Positions 1-8,024 of a stretch of DNA of 64,000 nucleotides are shown one piece after another. Source of the DNA: Trueperella bialowiezensis (lineage in GTDB: Bacteria; Actinomycetota; Actinomycetes; Actinomycetales; Actinomycetaceae); contig NZ_LR134476.1 in assembly GCF_900637955.1 (NCBI RefSeq), positions 992,001 to 1,056,000 of the forward strand. The letters are read 5' to 3'. How positions within the stretch are numbered: the first letter of the stretch is position 1; each line of letters begins with the position of its first letter. The position numbers and the translations under genes were made by a program. Under the pieces are notes generated by a model. That model worked only from the letters and a program-made list of their open reading frames with translations, had not been told where the DNA came from and made no database searches.

Positions 1-533
1 CAATCATCGTGATACCGATTCCCCCACCCACCAGCATCCAACTCAGTCCCATACACCGGTCCGCGCGAAGCAAGAATCACACAGAAATCACAATTTTCTG
101 TACCGGTGAGCCGCCGTGCGTAGCGCACCCCGGGCGTGGCACGAACCGAATCATCGATCACATCCCGGCCAGCCTGCCGAGCATGACGCAACACCACCGA
201 CGCCACCCGAGACTGCACCACACCCAACGCAGCCCCTTCAAGATACGGACGCAACGCATAACGCACCGACCGAGTCACAGCCTCACGCCGATCCGGCGAG
301 CCCACCACCGGGCTTGAACCGACCAGCTGCTCGAACCACAGTGCAGCAACCTCCGCATAGGCAGCCCCATAAGCATCCACGATGCCCGGCAGCAACTCGA
401 CAAGCGCGTTCTCCACCGCGACACGGTCCCAGCCTTTAATCTGGTCCCACAGCCGGTCAAGATCAGCCAGTAACGCTTCCTCCAACGCCCGGTCCAGAGT
501 CTGTTTGGCTGCTAGTTCCCTGCGTGAAACCAC
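1..533 (-). CDS. MuF-like phage minor head protein (partial, 3' end outside window)
   Basis: This reading frame stays open from a GTG at 533 to the window edge, giving 177 codons of the N-terminal part. The start is decided by AGGAGG five bases upstream and an in-frame TAG just before that site. It overlaps the portal 3' end by 71 bases. The C-terminal part of the visible protein contains ENCDFCVILASRG followed by a YHDD stretch, the Cys/His-rich core seen in SPP1 gp7/Mu F-type minor head proteins of actinophages. Position directly after a portal gene fits a protein that binds the portal and helps head assembly; some members also carry a protease or toxin domain, which would lie outside the window. 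Confidence 0.75.
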   Translation of the reverse strand, partial: MVSRRELAAKQTLDRALEEALLADLDRLWDQIKGWDRVAVENALVELLPGIVDAYGAAYAEVAALWFEQLVGSSPVVGSPDRREAVTRSVRYALRPYLEGAALGVVQSRVASVVLRHARQAGRDVIDDSVRATPGVRYARRLTGTENCDFCVILASRGPVYGTELDAGGWGNRYHDD

Positions 534-1875
534 GTTCGCCTCCTAGTAGTCCAGCGAGCATGTCCCGACCTGCACCCCGGCGCATGTCCTGCTTCAACCG
601 CTGCGTCGTCCCCGCATCAAAACCAAGCGACTCCACCACAGCGTCCGAACTAGCCATCCACGGGAACACCGACACGAGCTTCACGGTCGCATCGGCTGCG
701 GCCGCCCGCGAAGTGAACTGGGTATCCCGCCACACCGGCACCATACGCTCCAACTCAACCGGCAACACCGATTCACGGTTAGCGATCTGCCATGCCCACT
801 GCACGATACGTTGGTGGGCGCTAGACCATGCCGCCTGCGCATCCAATGCTTCAGCGATCAGATCCTCACGCGAAGCAATATACGACTCCGCCGACGTCGG
901 ATTAGCCTGCGACAAGCCCACACCCAGCGAACTGACCGGGATGTTCGTCTCACCGGCAAACAGCCCGGCTAGTACGCGCAACTGCTCCACGTGAGGTTGC
1001 TGAGAGCCCTGCGAGAACTGCTGGACCTCCGCGCGCGGACTGGCCGCGTCCTCGTTGTCTGGGATTACGTTGATCCGGTCCATGATCATCTGCCAGCCAT
1101 CGCGTGAGAACGCGGACTCATCCGGCCCGAAAATCACGAACCAGGGCACACCATACAGGTCTGCAGTGCCCTCTGAACGGATTAGCGTGCGCACCGCTGA
1201 ATCAGTAATCGACATGACCGCACGCGAAATACGAGACGACCCAAACGGCCGATCCAACCTTGGCTTATACGGCAACTGCACCACCGGCATGCGCACCACG
1301 CTCGGCACACGCGAGACCACACGCCCATCAACCACCCACACCACTTCATGGTCAAGGAAAAGCGTGAACTCACCACTGGACCGCAAACCAGTCTCACCAC
1401 GGGTAGGCCACTGGGTGACAGCCAGGAAATTCTTGAACGCGCGACGTCGACCATCCCACTCGCCAGTCCCATTCAGCGCGGTCACCTGAGAGATCACCGC
1501 ACCCGGCTCACCCTCACCACCAGCAGTCACCGTCTGAAACACAGTCGAATGCACCAACGCCGAGATCTGAGCTTGCGCCACCGCCGCAAAATAATCATTC
1601 CCAGCCAACAAACTATCAACGCCGAACACGTCATCAGCACCGTAGTCGAACCCGTCCAACCGGATCCTTCGTGCCAACAACTCCACCGCTTTAGCGGGCC
1701 AACCCAGCACTGTTTTCAAGTGCTGCAAGTATGGTGGAGCCGACGGCGGCAACCGGCGCAACACATGCTTGCCATCCATGTAGGCGGTGCGCAGCCGGTT
1801 ACGCCGCTGCTTATCCCGAATTGTCTCCTCCAAACGCCCAACCAGCGCCCACTCACCATCAGAAAGCATGCTCAT
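463..1875 (-). CDS. Phage portal protein (SPP1 gp6-like family)
   Basis: A 470-residue protein that should form the dodecameric portal at the capsid vertex, through which the terminase pumps DNA. The ATG at 1875 overlaps the terminase TGA as ATGA, so the two are translationally coupled; a start six codons earlier would lie inside the terminase end and is less likely. The middle holds the motif PVVQLPYKPRLDRPFGSSR, a segment typical of actinophage portals, and the C-terminal half has the helical region with NPTSAESY. Length and position between large terminase and MuF-like gene match the family. The recognition comes from residue pattern and gene order. Confidence 0.85.
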   Translation of the reverse strand: MSMLSDGEWALVGRLEETIRDKQRRNRLRTAYMDGKHVLRRLPPSAPPYLQHLKTVLGWPAKAVELLARRIRLDGFDYGADDVFGVDSLLAGNDYFAAVAQAQISALVHSTVFQTVTAGGEGEPGAVISQVTALNGTGEWDGRRRAFKNFLAVTQWPTRGETGLRSSGEFTLFLDHEVVWVVDGRVVSRVPSVVRMPVVQLPYKPRLDRPFGSSRISRAVMSITDSAVRTLIRSEGTADLYGVPWFVIFGPDESAFSRDGWQMIMDRINVIPDNEDAASPRAEVQQFSQGSQQPHVEQLRVLAGLFAGETNIPVSSLGVGLSQANPTSAESYIASREDLIAEALDAQAAWSSAHQRIVQWAWQIANRESVLPVELERMVPVWRDTQFTSRAAAADATVKLVSVFPWMASSDAVVESLGFDAGTTQRLKQDMRRGAGRDMLAGLLGGERGFTQGTSSQTDSGPGVGGSVTG

Positions 1876-3380
1876 AAAGCCACCACCTTCCACCCGCTCG
1901 AACCACCCTTACGAGGCCGGCGTTTCTTCGTCTTATCCCAACCAGCGACCGCTAACGTGACTGCGACCCATGGGCCGATCGTCACCGCCGTGTCAATCCG
2001 CGCCCACGTAAATAACGAATCCCCTTTAGGTTTAATCTTCACGTTCCCCACCGCCTCATCCAACGGCTCTTGCCCAATATGCGCTAACGCTCCCTGCTGG
2101 AAAAGGTCATAGGCCAGCCCGCAGGCCTGCCAATACTCCCGGCCAGACACTTGGATCACTTTCACCCTGGCACGCAACAACTCACCCACCAGCGAACCAG
2201 CAGCCGACCCCGCATCAACCACCAACCCGCCAGGGCTCCATTGGTCACACAGCTCTTTCGCACGAGCCACAACCCAATCCGTGCCCACTTGGTGGTCGAC
2301 CAGCTCCACATGCAACCGGCCATCCCCACGTGCAGACACCACCGAAATCGCAGCACTATCACGCGACGGGGACACGTCCAGCCCAAACACGACCAGATCC
2401 CCAGGCATCGAACCCTCATCAAGCTGGCGAGCCCACTGACGATCAGACAACCCCTGCTCGTCACCAACACGAGCCCAGATCCCTAGCCGTTCCCGCCGGA
2501 ACCGCTCCTCATCCATGCCCCGATACTCAGCCTCAGCCACATACTCCTCATCGATCCGCACCCCAAGACCCGGGTTAGCCTGATACCACGCATCCACATC
2601 ATCAGAATCAGCATCATCATCAGCCGACCACTCAAAATAGGCCAACCGTGGACTATCCCCAGCAAGACCACGCGCCCGGACCTCCTCCCACACCTCCGAC
2701 GAGGGCATACCCGCCGAAGACGTGTAATAAATCTGCGGATTACGATCCATCGTCCGCGCAGCCATCGTCGGCATCATCGCCGCGATCTGATCCGCCGTCA
2801 GATCATAAGCCTCATCCAAAACAACCAAGTCACCAGTCAACCCACGAGCAGACCCCGCCGACCGCGCTAAATACGTGATCTTCGCACCCCGCGGCTTATC
2901 CGCTGACGGCATGATCTCAATACTCATCTCCGCCGATGATGTCTTAATCCCACGCACGTCATCACGCAGCCCCTTACCCTCACTGCCCACCACACGAGCA
3001 AAAAGATCAGGAGAAGACCTAATAATCGCTTCCAACTCACGAAACGCCTTCCGCGCCGTCGAAAACAAATGCGCTGAATGCGTGATCACTTCACAATCAG
3101 GATCCATAAACAGCCCGTCAAGCTCAACCGCCTCAATAATCACGTTCTTGCCGTTCTGGCGAGGCACGTTAATTCCTACTTCGAATGCGGCATACCTGCC
3201 GTCGGCACGCTGGCCACGAGCAGCACGAACCACGTACGCCTGCCAATCATCCAACGGCTTACCCGCCAACGCCATCAAATCAGCGGCAATCTCACCCGGC
3301 TCAAAAAACACGGCATCAGACGGAACCGTTTCGATCCTAGGACGCTGCGCCCCGATTCTTCCGACGCTTTGCAAGCTCAT
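1872..3380 (-). CDS. terL: Phage terminase large subunit
   Basis: A 502-residue DNA-packaging motor. The N-terminal ATPase has Walker A VPRQNGKN at residues 72-79 and Walker B LVVLDE ending at about residue 190. The C-terminal nuclease half begins near VFGLDVSPSRDSAA, with the first acidic metal ligand in GLD, and a later VVDAG segment. The start MSLQSVGR at 3380 overlaps the preceding small gene by 44 bases; the open frame continues 24 codons further upstream but only through the small gene. It cuts concatemeric phage DNA and drives it through the portal encoded just downstream. Confidence 0.92.
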   Translation of the reverse strand: MSLQSVGRIGAQRPRIETVPSDAVFFEPGEIAADLMALAGKPLDDWQAYVVRAARGQRADGRYAAFEVGINVPRQNGKNVIIEAVELDGLFMDPDCEVITHSAHLFSTARKAFRELEAIIRSSPDLFARVVGSEGKGLRDDVRGIKTSSAEMSIEIMPSADKPRGAKITYLARSAGSARGLTGDLVVLDEAYDLTADQIAAMMPTMAARTMDRNPQIYYTSSAGMPSSEVWEEVRARGLAGDSPRLAYFEWSADDDADSDDVDAWYQANPGLGVRIDEEYVAEAEYRGMDEERFRRERLGIWARVGDEQGLSDRQWARQLDEGSMPGDLVVFGLDVSPSRDSAAISVVSARGDGRLHVELVDHQVGTDWVVARAKELCDQWSPGGLVVDAGSAAGSLVGELLRARVKVIQVSGREYWQACGLAYDLFQQGALAHIGQEPLDEAVGNVKIKPKGDSLFTWARIDTAVTIGPWVAVTLAVAGWDKTKKRRPRKGGSSGWKVVAL

Positions 3381-3744
3381 CAAAAACCCCGCCCTCATTC
3401 TTCTGGCCAGACTCGCCACGCAACTGGCCGATCCGGTCAACCAGCTCATCACGCCGCCGAGTCAACCCCGCCACCGCGTTCGCCGGAACCTCACCGCCAT
3501 GCAACACGGCGCGAACAATCCGCAACGAATCCAACGCTTCTTCTAAGGCGTCCACGGTCTCAACCGGCGCAGCCTCCGCCACCGCATCATTAACTTTGGC
3601 AGCCGACCCGTCTCGCTTACGCTGCCGATACCGGCGCGAATTCTCCCGCTGGGCAGCCCGGCACGCATCACACGGCTCTTCACCAGCCCGCCGATGACGC
3701 TGATAGGCCGCAGGAGTCCCACACGGCTTAACTGTTTTAGCCAT
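3337..3744 (-). CDS. Putative terminase small subunit
   Basis: A 135-residue basic protein directly upstream of terL and overlapping it by 44 bases. The N-terminus CGTPAAYQRHRRAGEEPC with the following CXAA segment is a Cys-containing pattern common in small proteins that precede actinophage terminases. The middle is acidic and alpha-helical, and the C-terminus is lysine and arginine rich. AGGAGG lies six bases before the ATG. The role, recognising phage DNA and loading the large subunit, is inferred mainly from position and size, because small terminases are poorly conserved. Confidence 0.65.
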   Translation of the reverse strand: MAKTVKPCGTPAAYQRHRRAGEEPCDACRAAQRENSRRYRQRKRDGSAAKVNDAVAEAAPVETVDALEEALDSLRIVRAVLHGGEVPANAVAGLTRRRDELVDRIGQLRGESGQKNEGGVFDELAKRRKNRGAAS

Positions 3745-3763
3745 CGTGACCCTCCTGTTCTTT

Positions 3764-3796
3764 TTCGTGTAACTCGCGAAAACTAGGTTCGTGTAA
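3764..3796 (-). promoter_or_regulatory. Direct repeat upstream of the late (packaging) genes
   Basis: On the minus strand TTACACGAA occurs twice, at 3796-3788 and 3772-3764, exactly 24 bases apart, in an AT-rich gap between the HNH gene and the terminase genes. This could be a late activator or promoter site for the packaging and head operon. No clean -35/-10 pair is seen, so the function is a guess. Confidence 0.3.
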
Positions 3797-3898
3797 AAAA
3801 CTGCCTATGCACGCGGGTGGCAGGTGGGCGTGGTGGGGTGTGGTCCCCCTGGGGTTTTGGTGGCGTCGAAGTTGTTGAGGAAAGTTATTCTTTGGTTT

Positions 3899-4213
3899 TT
3901 ACCATTTCCTGCTGTTGGTTGTTGGTGGTTTCACTGTTGTTTGTTGGTTTTTGTTGGTTGTGTCGCCGCGGCGGGAGTTGCAGGAGCGGTGTGCTGGTCG
4001 GAGTTCGCCGCGCCATTTGCCGCCTAGCGCGATTGGTGTGATGTGGTCTGCGGTGAATGACCATTTGGATTTCCAGTGGGCGTCATAGTCGATGGGTTGG
4101 CCGCAGATCCAGCAGGGTGCGTTGGTGCGTTTGCTTTTGCGGTATAGGGCTTTGGAGAGGTCGCGGTAGGGGTAGTTGTTGATGCGGCGGCGTGGTTTTT
4201 TGGGGGTGGGCAT
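3899..4213 (-). CDS. HNH homing/packaging endonuclease
   Basis: A 104-residue protein with a clear HNH zinc-nuclease core: CWICG at residues 34-38, the catalytic motif ADHITPIALGG at about 55-65, and RPAHRSCNSRRG at about 72-83. Both Cys pairs that hold the structural zinc are present. GGGAGGTGAAACC precedes the ATG. HNH proteins next to terminase genes help packaging cleavage in many siphoviruses (for example HK97 gp74), so this position suggests a packaging role rather than a selfish homing enzyme. Confidence 0.88.
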   Translation of the reverse strand: MPTPKKPRRRINNYPYRDLSKALYRKSKRTNAPCWICGQPIDYDAHWKSKWSFTADHITPIALGGKWRGELRPAHRSCNSRRGDTTNKNQQTTVKPPTTNSRKW

Positions 4214-4323
4214 GGTTTCACCTCCCGGGTGGGGTGGGCGTGAAAACTATGGGTGAGGGTGTTTTTGGGTGCAGTGAGTGACCTCTAGGCGTGACTATAG
4301 CAGATGTGTGGCGGGGTTTGGGG

Positions 4324-4983
4324 TTAGCGGCGTGGCAGGTTTCGCAGCTGACCAGTGTGGATGAGTCCGTCAGGGTTGGGGGTGAGGTTGCCGCGCTGGA
4401 TATGTTTACGCAATGCGGCGGGGGTCAGGTCGAACAGTGTGCTGGCGTCTTGGCGGGTGAGCCCCGTGTCGGATTGGCGGATCACATGTCGGCGGAGGTT
4501 GGCGGCTTGCTCGGCTGTGGCTGCGTACGAGCATGCCGGGCAGCGGTAGAGGCGTTCGTGGTGGTGCCAGATCAGGTTTGCGTGGCCGCAGGCCGGACAC
4601 AAGTGGTCCGAGGTTTCGGAGGCTGGTGCGCAGGCGTGTTGCCAACGAGCATGCACCTGCTCTAAAGCGGTGACATGCTGCGCCCATTGTGGGCCGTTGC
4701 GTGGCCCCCAATCCGCGCGAGCAGTCAGCCAGTCGTAGGGGCTGCCGTCACGCGGTTCGTCACGCCACCCTGTCGAGTAGGCGGCGTTCAGGATTGTTTC
4801 GAGGTCGGCTAGGTATCGGGTTTTAGCATATGTGGCGCGCTCGACCTGAGAGTCTGCCTGTGCGCCGGTGGTGTGGCCGTGCGTGTACCGGATCGCAGGC
4901 ACCGTGATGTGGGAGGCGTCGTTCATGATGGGCTCCCATGTTTTGAGGTCGGCGAGGATGGTTGTCAGGTCGAGCACAGCCAC
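4324..4983 (-). CDS. Phage zinc-ribbon and HTH protein, function unknown
   Basis: A 219-residue protein with a predicted zinc ribbon, CPACGH about residue 129 and CPACSY about residue 149, followed by a C-terminal helix-turn-helix-like stretch containing LTRQDASTLFDLTPAALRKH and a small beta-like end. This layout suggests DNA binding, perhaps a late-gene activator because it lies upstream of the HNH and terminase genes on the same strand. The start is GTG, with AAAGGA about eleven bases upstream. I do not recognise a named family. Confidence 0.6.
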   Translation of the reverse strand: MAVLDLTTILADLKTWEPIMNDASHITVPAIRYTHGHTTGAQADSQVERATYAKTRYLADLETILNAAYSTGWRDEPRDGSPYDWLTARADWGPRNGPQWAQHVTALEQVHARWQHACAPASETSDHLCPACGHANLIWHHHERLYRCPACSYAATAEQAANLRRHVIRQSDTGLTRQDASTLFDLTPAALRKHIQRGNLTPNPDGLIHTGQLRNLPRR

Positions 4984-4998
4984 TAGCAGTAGTCCTTT

Positions 4999-5275
4999 CT
5001 AGTCGTCGTCGTTGTCGTCGCTGGGGTTTGTTAGGTGCAGGCGTAGTAGGTCGTCGGCGAGTTCGCGGCGCAGCTCTTCGATCGCTTTGCGAGCTTCTCG
5101 CATGGCGTGCGCATAACCGGTGTTGTATAGGTCGTAACGTGAGCCGGGGCCTGCTGCTTTGTTGGCTAACGCGAAGTTGATGTCGCGTAACCGTGTGCGG
5201 GGCCAGTTCGAGCCCGCGAGTCAGGCCTCGTTGGTAGCCCTGCTTGCGGCCTTTCTGATAAGACTTGCTACTCAT
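4999..5275 (-). pseudogene. Small phage gene with an apparent +1 frameshift
   Basis: The ATG at 5275 overlaps the TGA of the preceding gene as ATGA, so translation surely starts here with MSSKSYQKGRKQGYQRGLTR. That frame soon degenerates into Arg/Pro/Thr-rich sequence. The +1 frame, open from about 5223, instead encodes a normal-looking helical acidic protein (GYAHAMREARKAIEELRREL) that ends at the TAG at 4999-5001 just before the next gene. The +1 frame has no start codon before an internal ATG at 5103. Either a one-base indel broke the gene near the CCCC run at 5200-5203, or a programmed shift joins the frames. Confidence 0.5.
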
Positions 5276-5655
5276 CGCCCGTCCTCCTGTTCCCACCAGC
5301 CATGTTTAGCGAGCGCTTCAACCATGACCGGCAAGTCGGTGAAGTCGTCGTTGCGGTACAGCTGCTCGAACGTGGCGAGGTCGTCGTCGAACATTTCGGT
5401 GACGGTGACGGTGACGCCGATGTAGCCCTCGTTGGCGCGTGCCGTGTACACGCGGAATGGGCCGTGGCGGCGCATCGAACCAGACTTGCCGTTGAGCCCG
5501 GCCACAATGTGGTTGACCAGAGCGATGATTTTCGGTTTGGGTGCATCCCATGTGGTGTTGCCGAGGGTGAAGTGGCCGGTGCCGTTTTCGTAGAGGGTGA
5601 TGGCGAGATTGCCTTTGTGGGCGTGGACGCACCGAGGGGAACCTACAGGCTGCAT
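5272..5655 (-). CDS. Phage protein of unknown function, paralog of the next gene upstream
   Basis: A 127-residue protein whose second half, from RRHGPFRVYTARANEGY to KHGWWEQEDGR, aligns with the neighbouring 141-residue protein (QKHGPFTVYGSAKGDF to RHGWWENNQED). The two genes overlap by 13 bases and look like a tandem duplication that has diverged. The protein is mixed alpha/beta with no catalytic motif that I can name. It sits among replication genes downstream of the SNF2-type helicase. Confidence 0.7.
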   Translation of the reverse strand: MQPVGSPRCVHAHKGNLAITLYENGTGHFTLGNTTWDAPKPKIIALVNHIVAGLNGKSGSMRRHGPFRVYTARANEGYIGVTVTVTEMFDDDLATFEQLYRNDDFTDLPVMVEALAKHGWWEQEDGR

Positions 5656-6068
5656 GAGTTATCCTCCTGGTTGTTTTCCCACCAGCCGTGCCTGTTGATC
5701 CCGGCGGCAATGTCGAGCAGCGGTTCAAAATCGACGGTGGTATACAATCGGTGCAGGTCAAAGAAGAAGCCACCGTCGCGGAACTCGGACGCAGCCGCTA
5801 TCACGTTGACGAGGAAGTCGCCTTTAGCGGATCCGTAGACTGTGAACGGGCCATGCTTTTGCGTCGTCGTAGCTTGGCCGGTTAGGCAGCGGACTACCTG
5901 ATCGATGAATGCTTTGACGTGTTCTGTCGGTGCATGCCATTGCAGTCCGGGCATGTGCAGTGTTGCGACGGGGTCTTTGCGGGAGATCGTCAGTTCGATT
6001 CTGCCGCTTTGTATTTCGATGTAGCCGTCAGTGGTCGTGGTTTTGACCGGGTGGAATCCTGTGGTCAT
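5643..6068 (-). CDS. Phage protein of unknown function, tandem paralog
   Basis: A 141-residue protein, first of a tandem pair. The N-terminal third (IEIQSGRIELTISRKDPVAT) looks like antiparallel beta strands, followed by helices and the shared HGPFxVY and HGWWE motifs that mark its relationship with the 127-residue neighbour. The ATG follows an AAAGGAC Shine-Dalgarno. No known family is recognised. Its position directly after the helicase suggests an accessory role in phage replication or host takeover. Confidence 0.7.
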   Translation of the reverse strand: MTTGFHPVKTTTTDGYIEIQSGRIELTISRKDPVATLHMPGLQWHAPTEHVKAFIDQVVRCLTGQATTTQKHGPFTVYGSAKGDFLVNVIAAASEFRDGGFFFDLHRLYTTVDFEPLLDIAAGINRHGWWENNQEDNSCSL

Positions 6069-6081
6069 CGTTATCGTCCTT

Positions 6082-7428
6082 TCATTGGTTGTTGAGTTCG
6101 GTCTTCACAGCATCAATCAACGCTGCTTGAACGTTGTTTTTGTTGTTGAGTACGTTGAGGACTCGTTGATCGATCGTGTCCTGGGTGACAAGGTGGGTGA
6201 TAGTGACAGGTCGGGTTTGACCTTGCCGGTACAGGCGGGCGTTCGTCTGCTGATACAACTCAAGGCTCCAGGTGAGTGAGTACCAGACGAGTAGGTGTCC
6301 GCCTTGCTGGAGGTTGAGTCCGTGCCCAGCGGACGCGGGGTGAATCAGGCCAAGCGGCACCGCACCCTCGTTCCATGCTTGGAAATCCTCGGCCGCATCC
6401 AGCAGCCGAGCCTGTGGGAAGCGTTGTTGGATGCGTTCGAGGTCGTGTTGATACCAATAAGCGACGAGCAGGGGTTGTCCGTTGGCTGCCTCGAGTAGGT
6501 CTTCGAGCCCGTCAAGCTTCGCGTTGTGAACCTCGGTCCACTCGTTTTCTGACGTGTAAAGAGCGCCGTTAGCGAGCTGCAGCAACTTGCCGGCAAGGGA
6601 TGCCGCGTTGAGCGCGTCAATAGTGTCGCCGTCGAGGTCGGCGACCAGGTCACGCTTAAGCCGACTATAGAACGCCGCAGCCTTAGCAGGCATGACCACC
6701 CGGTGGTTGACGGTGAACAGGTCAGGCATGGACAGGTGATCGGCAGCAGACATGGACAGGGTGACGGGCCGGATCTTGTCATGGATTTGTTGTTCGGCTC
6801 CCTCAATGGGTTGCCAGTCGACTGGGCGGCCGTACACGTATTTGGTGGGCTGAAAATATTTTTCGCGGTAGGCGGTGATCCTTGTGCCGAAAATCGTAGG
6901 GTCGATGATCTTATATTGACCGAACAAGTCTAAGAGTCCGTTGGGCGTGGGTGTGCCAGTTAGGCCGATGATCCGTTTGATGTGTGGGCGGACGCGGGAG
7001 AGGGCTCGGCCGCGTTTGGATTGGGCGTTCTTAAAACTGGAGAGCTCGTCGATGACGACCGTGTCGTATGGCCAGTCTTTACCGTGGTGGGTGACGAGCC
7101 AAGGTAGGAGTTCACGATTAATGATGTGAATGTGAGTTTGCGTGCCGGCTTGTTGTGCGCGTTGGGCGGGGCTGCCTGCTAAGACGGTGTAGGTGAGGTC
7201 GGCGAGGTGATCCCACTTGCTGATTTCTTGTGGCCATGTGGATTGGGCGACTCGTTTCGGAGCGACGACGAGCACCCGGCGAGACAAGCAGGATGAGAGC
7301 AAGCCCTGCAAAGCAGTCAGCGTGATGACGGTTTTACCTAAGCCCATGTCGAGTAGGAGCACAGCAGCCGGGTGGGTGTAGAGGAATGTGATCGCGGTGC
7401 GTTGGTAGTCATGAGGCTTGTATTGCAT
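6082..7428 (-). CDS. SNF2/DEAD-like phage helicase
   Basis: A 448-residue superfamily 2 helicase. Walker A LLLDMGLGKT is at residues 24-33, the DE-box VVIDELSSF at about 124-132, motif III GLTGTPTPNG follows, and the C-terminal RecA domain has GHGLNLQQGG and the arginine-finger motif QTNARLYRQGQ. This is the compact SNF2-type ATPase common in phage replication modules. The start MQYKPHDYQ at 7428 overlaps the VRR-NUC gene by 20 bases; the longer open frame to 7686 only reads through that gene in a Ser/Pro-rich shadow. Confidence 0.9.
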   Translation of the reverse strand: MQYKPHDYQRTAITFLYTHPAAVLLLDMGLGKTVITLTALQGLLSSCLSRRVLVVAPKRVAQSTWPQEISKWDHLADLTYTVLAGSPAQRAQQAGTQTHIHIINRELLPWLVTHHGKDWPYDTVVIDELSSFKNAQSKRGRALSRVRPHIKRIIGLTGTPTPNGLLDLFGQYKIIDPTIFGTRITAYREKYFQPTKYVYGRPVDWQPIEGAEQQIHDKIRPVTLSMSAADHLSMPDLFTVNHRVVMPAKAAAFYSRLKRDLVADLDGDTIDALNAASLAGKLLQLANGALYTSENEWTEVHNAKLDGLEDLLEAANGQPLLVAYWYQHDLERIQQRFPQARLLDAAEDFQAWNEGAVPLGLIHPASAGHGLNLQQGGHLLVWYSLTWSLELYQQTNARLYRQGQTRPVTITHLVTQDTIDQRVLNVLNNKNNVQAALIDAVKTELNNQ

Positions 7429-7690
7429 TGAGTGCCTCCTGGATTTGGTTGGGGTGGTCGATGGTGAGGGCGGTGGCTCCGAGGGCGTGGAGTTGGTTGA
7501 GTCGGTGTTGTTGGATTGGGCGTGGTTTTTGGCCGGTGGTTTTGAGTTCGATGAAGCCGATCTTGTTTCCGGGGAGGATGATGAGGCGGTCTGGGACTCC
7601 GGCCGTGCCGGGGGATACGAGTTTCCAGCAGAGTCCGCCTTGGGCTTGGACGGTTTTGGTGAGGTGTTGTTCGAGTGTTTTTTCACGCAT
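7409..7690 (-). CDS. VRR-NUC domain nuclease
   Basis: A 93-residue stand-alone VRR-NUC (virus-type replication-repair nuclease) domain. Catalytic residues lie in GVPDRL (residues 31-36) and IELK (47-50), followed by the helix with QQHRLNQL that completes the PD-(D/E)XK-like site. AGGTGG precedes the ATG at 7690 by four bases, which supports this start over one 41 codons earlier. The partner SNF2 helicase overlaps its end by 20 bases, the standard phage pairing, suggesting processing of branched replication intermediates. Confidence 0.88.
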   Translation of the reverse strand: MREKTLEQHLTKTVQAQGGLCWKLVSPGTAGVPDRLIILPGNKIGFIELKTTGQKPRPIQQHRLNQLHALGATALTIDHPNQIQEALNAIQAS

Positions 7691-8024
7691 GGGCCACCTG
7701 CCCGGAAGCAGCACAGTACGGCAGTACGGATGTTTTTGAGTCGCGTTGCGTATATAGCGTTTTACGGTTTTTGTTTTTAGACATTTGGGATAGCTCTTCT
7801 GGATACTCATCACATATGTATTGAAAAGTATCCGTACATCCGTACTTTTGTTTTATGGAGTGGCTAGTTAGAGCGGAAAAGTGGCAGTACGGATCAAGTT
7901 TTTTATCTGTACTGATCCGTACTATCCGTACTGACTTGTCCACAGAATCCTGTGGAAAAGTACGGATCAGTACGGATGTAGTACGGATGTTGAGTGCTGA
8001 TCCGTACTCGGTTAAATCAGTCAT
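7683..8024 (-). CDS. Small ORF carrying the iteron cluster
   Basis: A 113-codon open frame whose ATG overlaps the primase TGA (ATGACTGA) and whose stop lies within the Shine-Dalgarno region of the VRR-NUC gene, which is what a real coupled gene would do. Its composition, however, is dominated by repeats of the 8-mer GTACGGAT on both strands, giving recurring SVLIRT/STD-like segments. It may be a coding region into which an origin was built, or a non-coding origin that happens to stay open. No protein family is recognised. Confidence 0.4.
   Translation of the reverse strand: MTDLTEYGSALNIRTTSVLIRTFPQDSVDKSVRIVRISTDKKLDPYCHFSALTSHSIKQKYGCTDTFQYICDEYPEELSQMSKNKNRKTLYTQRDSKTSVLPYCAASGQVAHA
7724..8007. 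repeat. Ten GTACGGAT/ATCCGTAC iterons, candidate phage replication origin
   Basis: Exact GTACGGAT or its complement occurs ten times in 284 bases, in both orientations: two adjacent copies at about 7830-7845, two direct copies at about 7959-7976, and the rest as single or opposed sites, plus near matches. The stretch is AT-richer than its surroundings. It sits between the primase-helicase and the nuclease/helicase genes, where many phages place their origin. Binding of an initiator, perhaps the primase-helicase, is inferred. Confidence 0.7.

Noticed and set aside
1348-2112. Plus-strand frame of 254 codons across portal and terminase
   Set aside because: Arg, His, Gln and Thr heavy, no start signal, antisense to two recognised phage genes.
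3817-4041. Small hydrophobic plus-strand ORF near the HNH gene
   Set aside because: Its second half is antisense to the HNH gene and Gly/Val/Trp/Cys rich; no ribosome site. Probably a chance frame.
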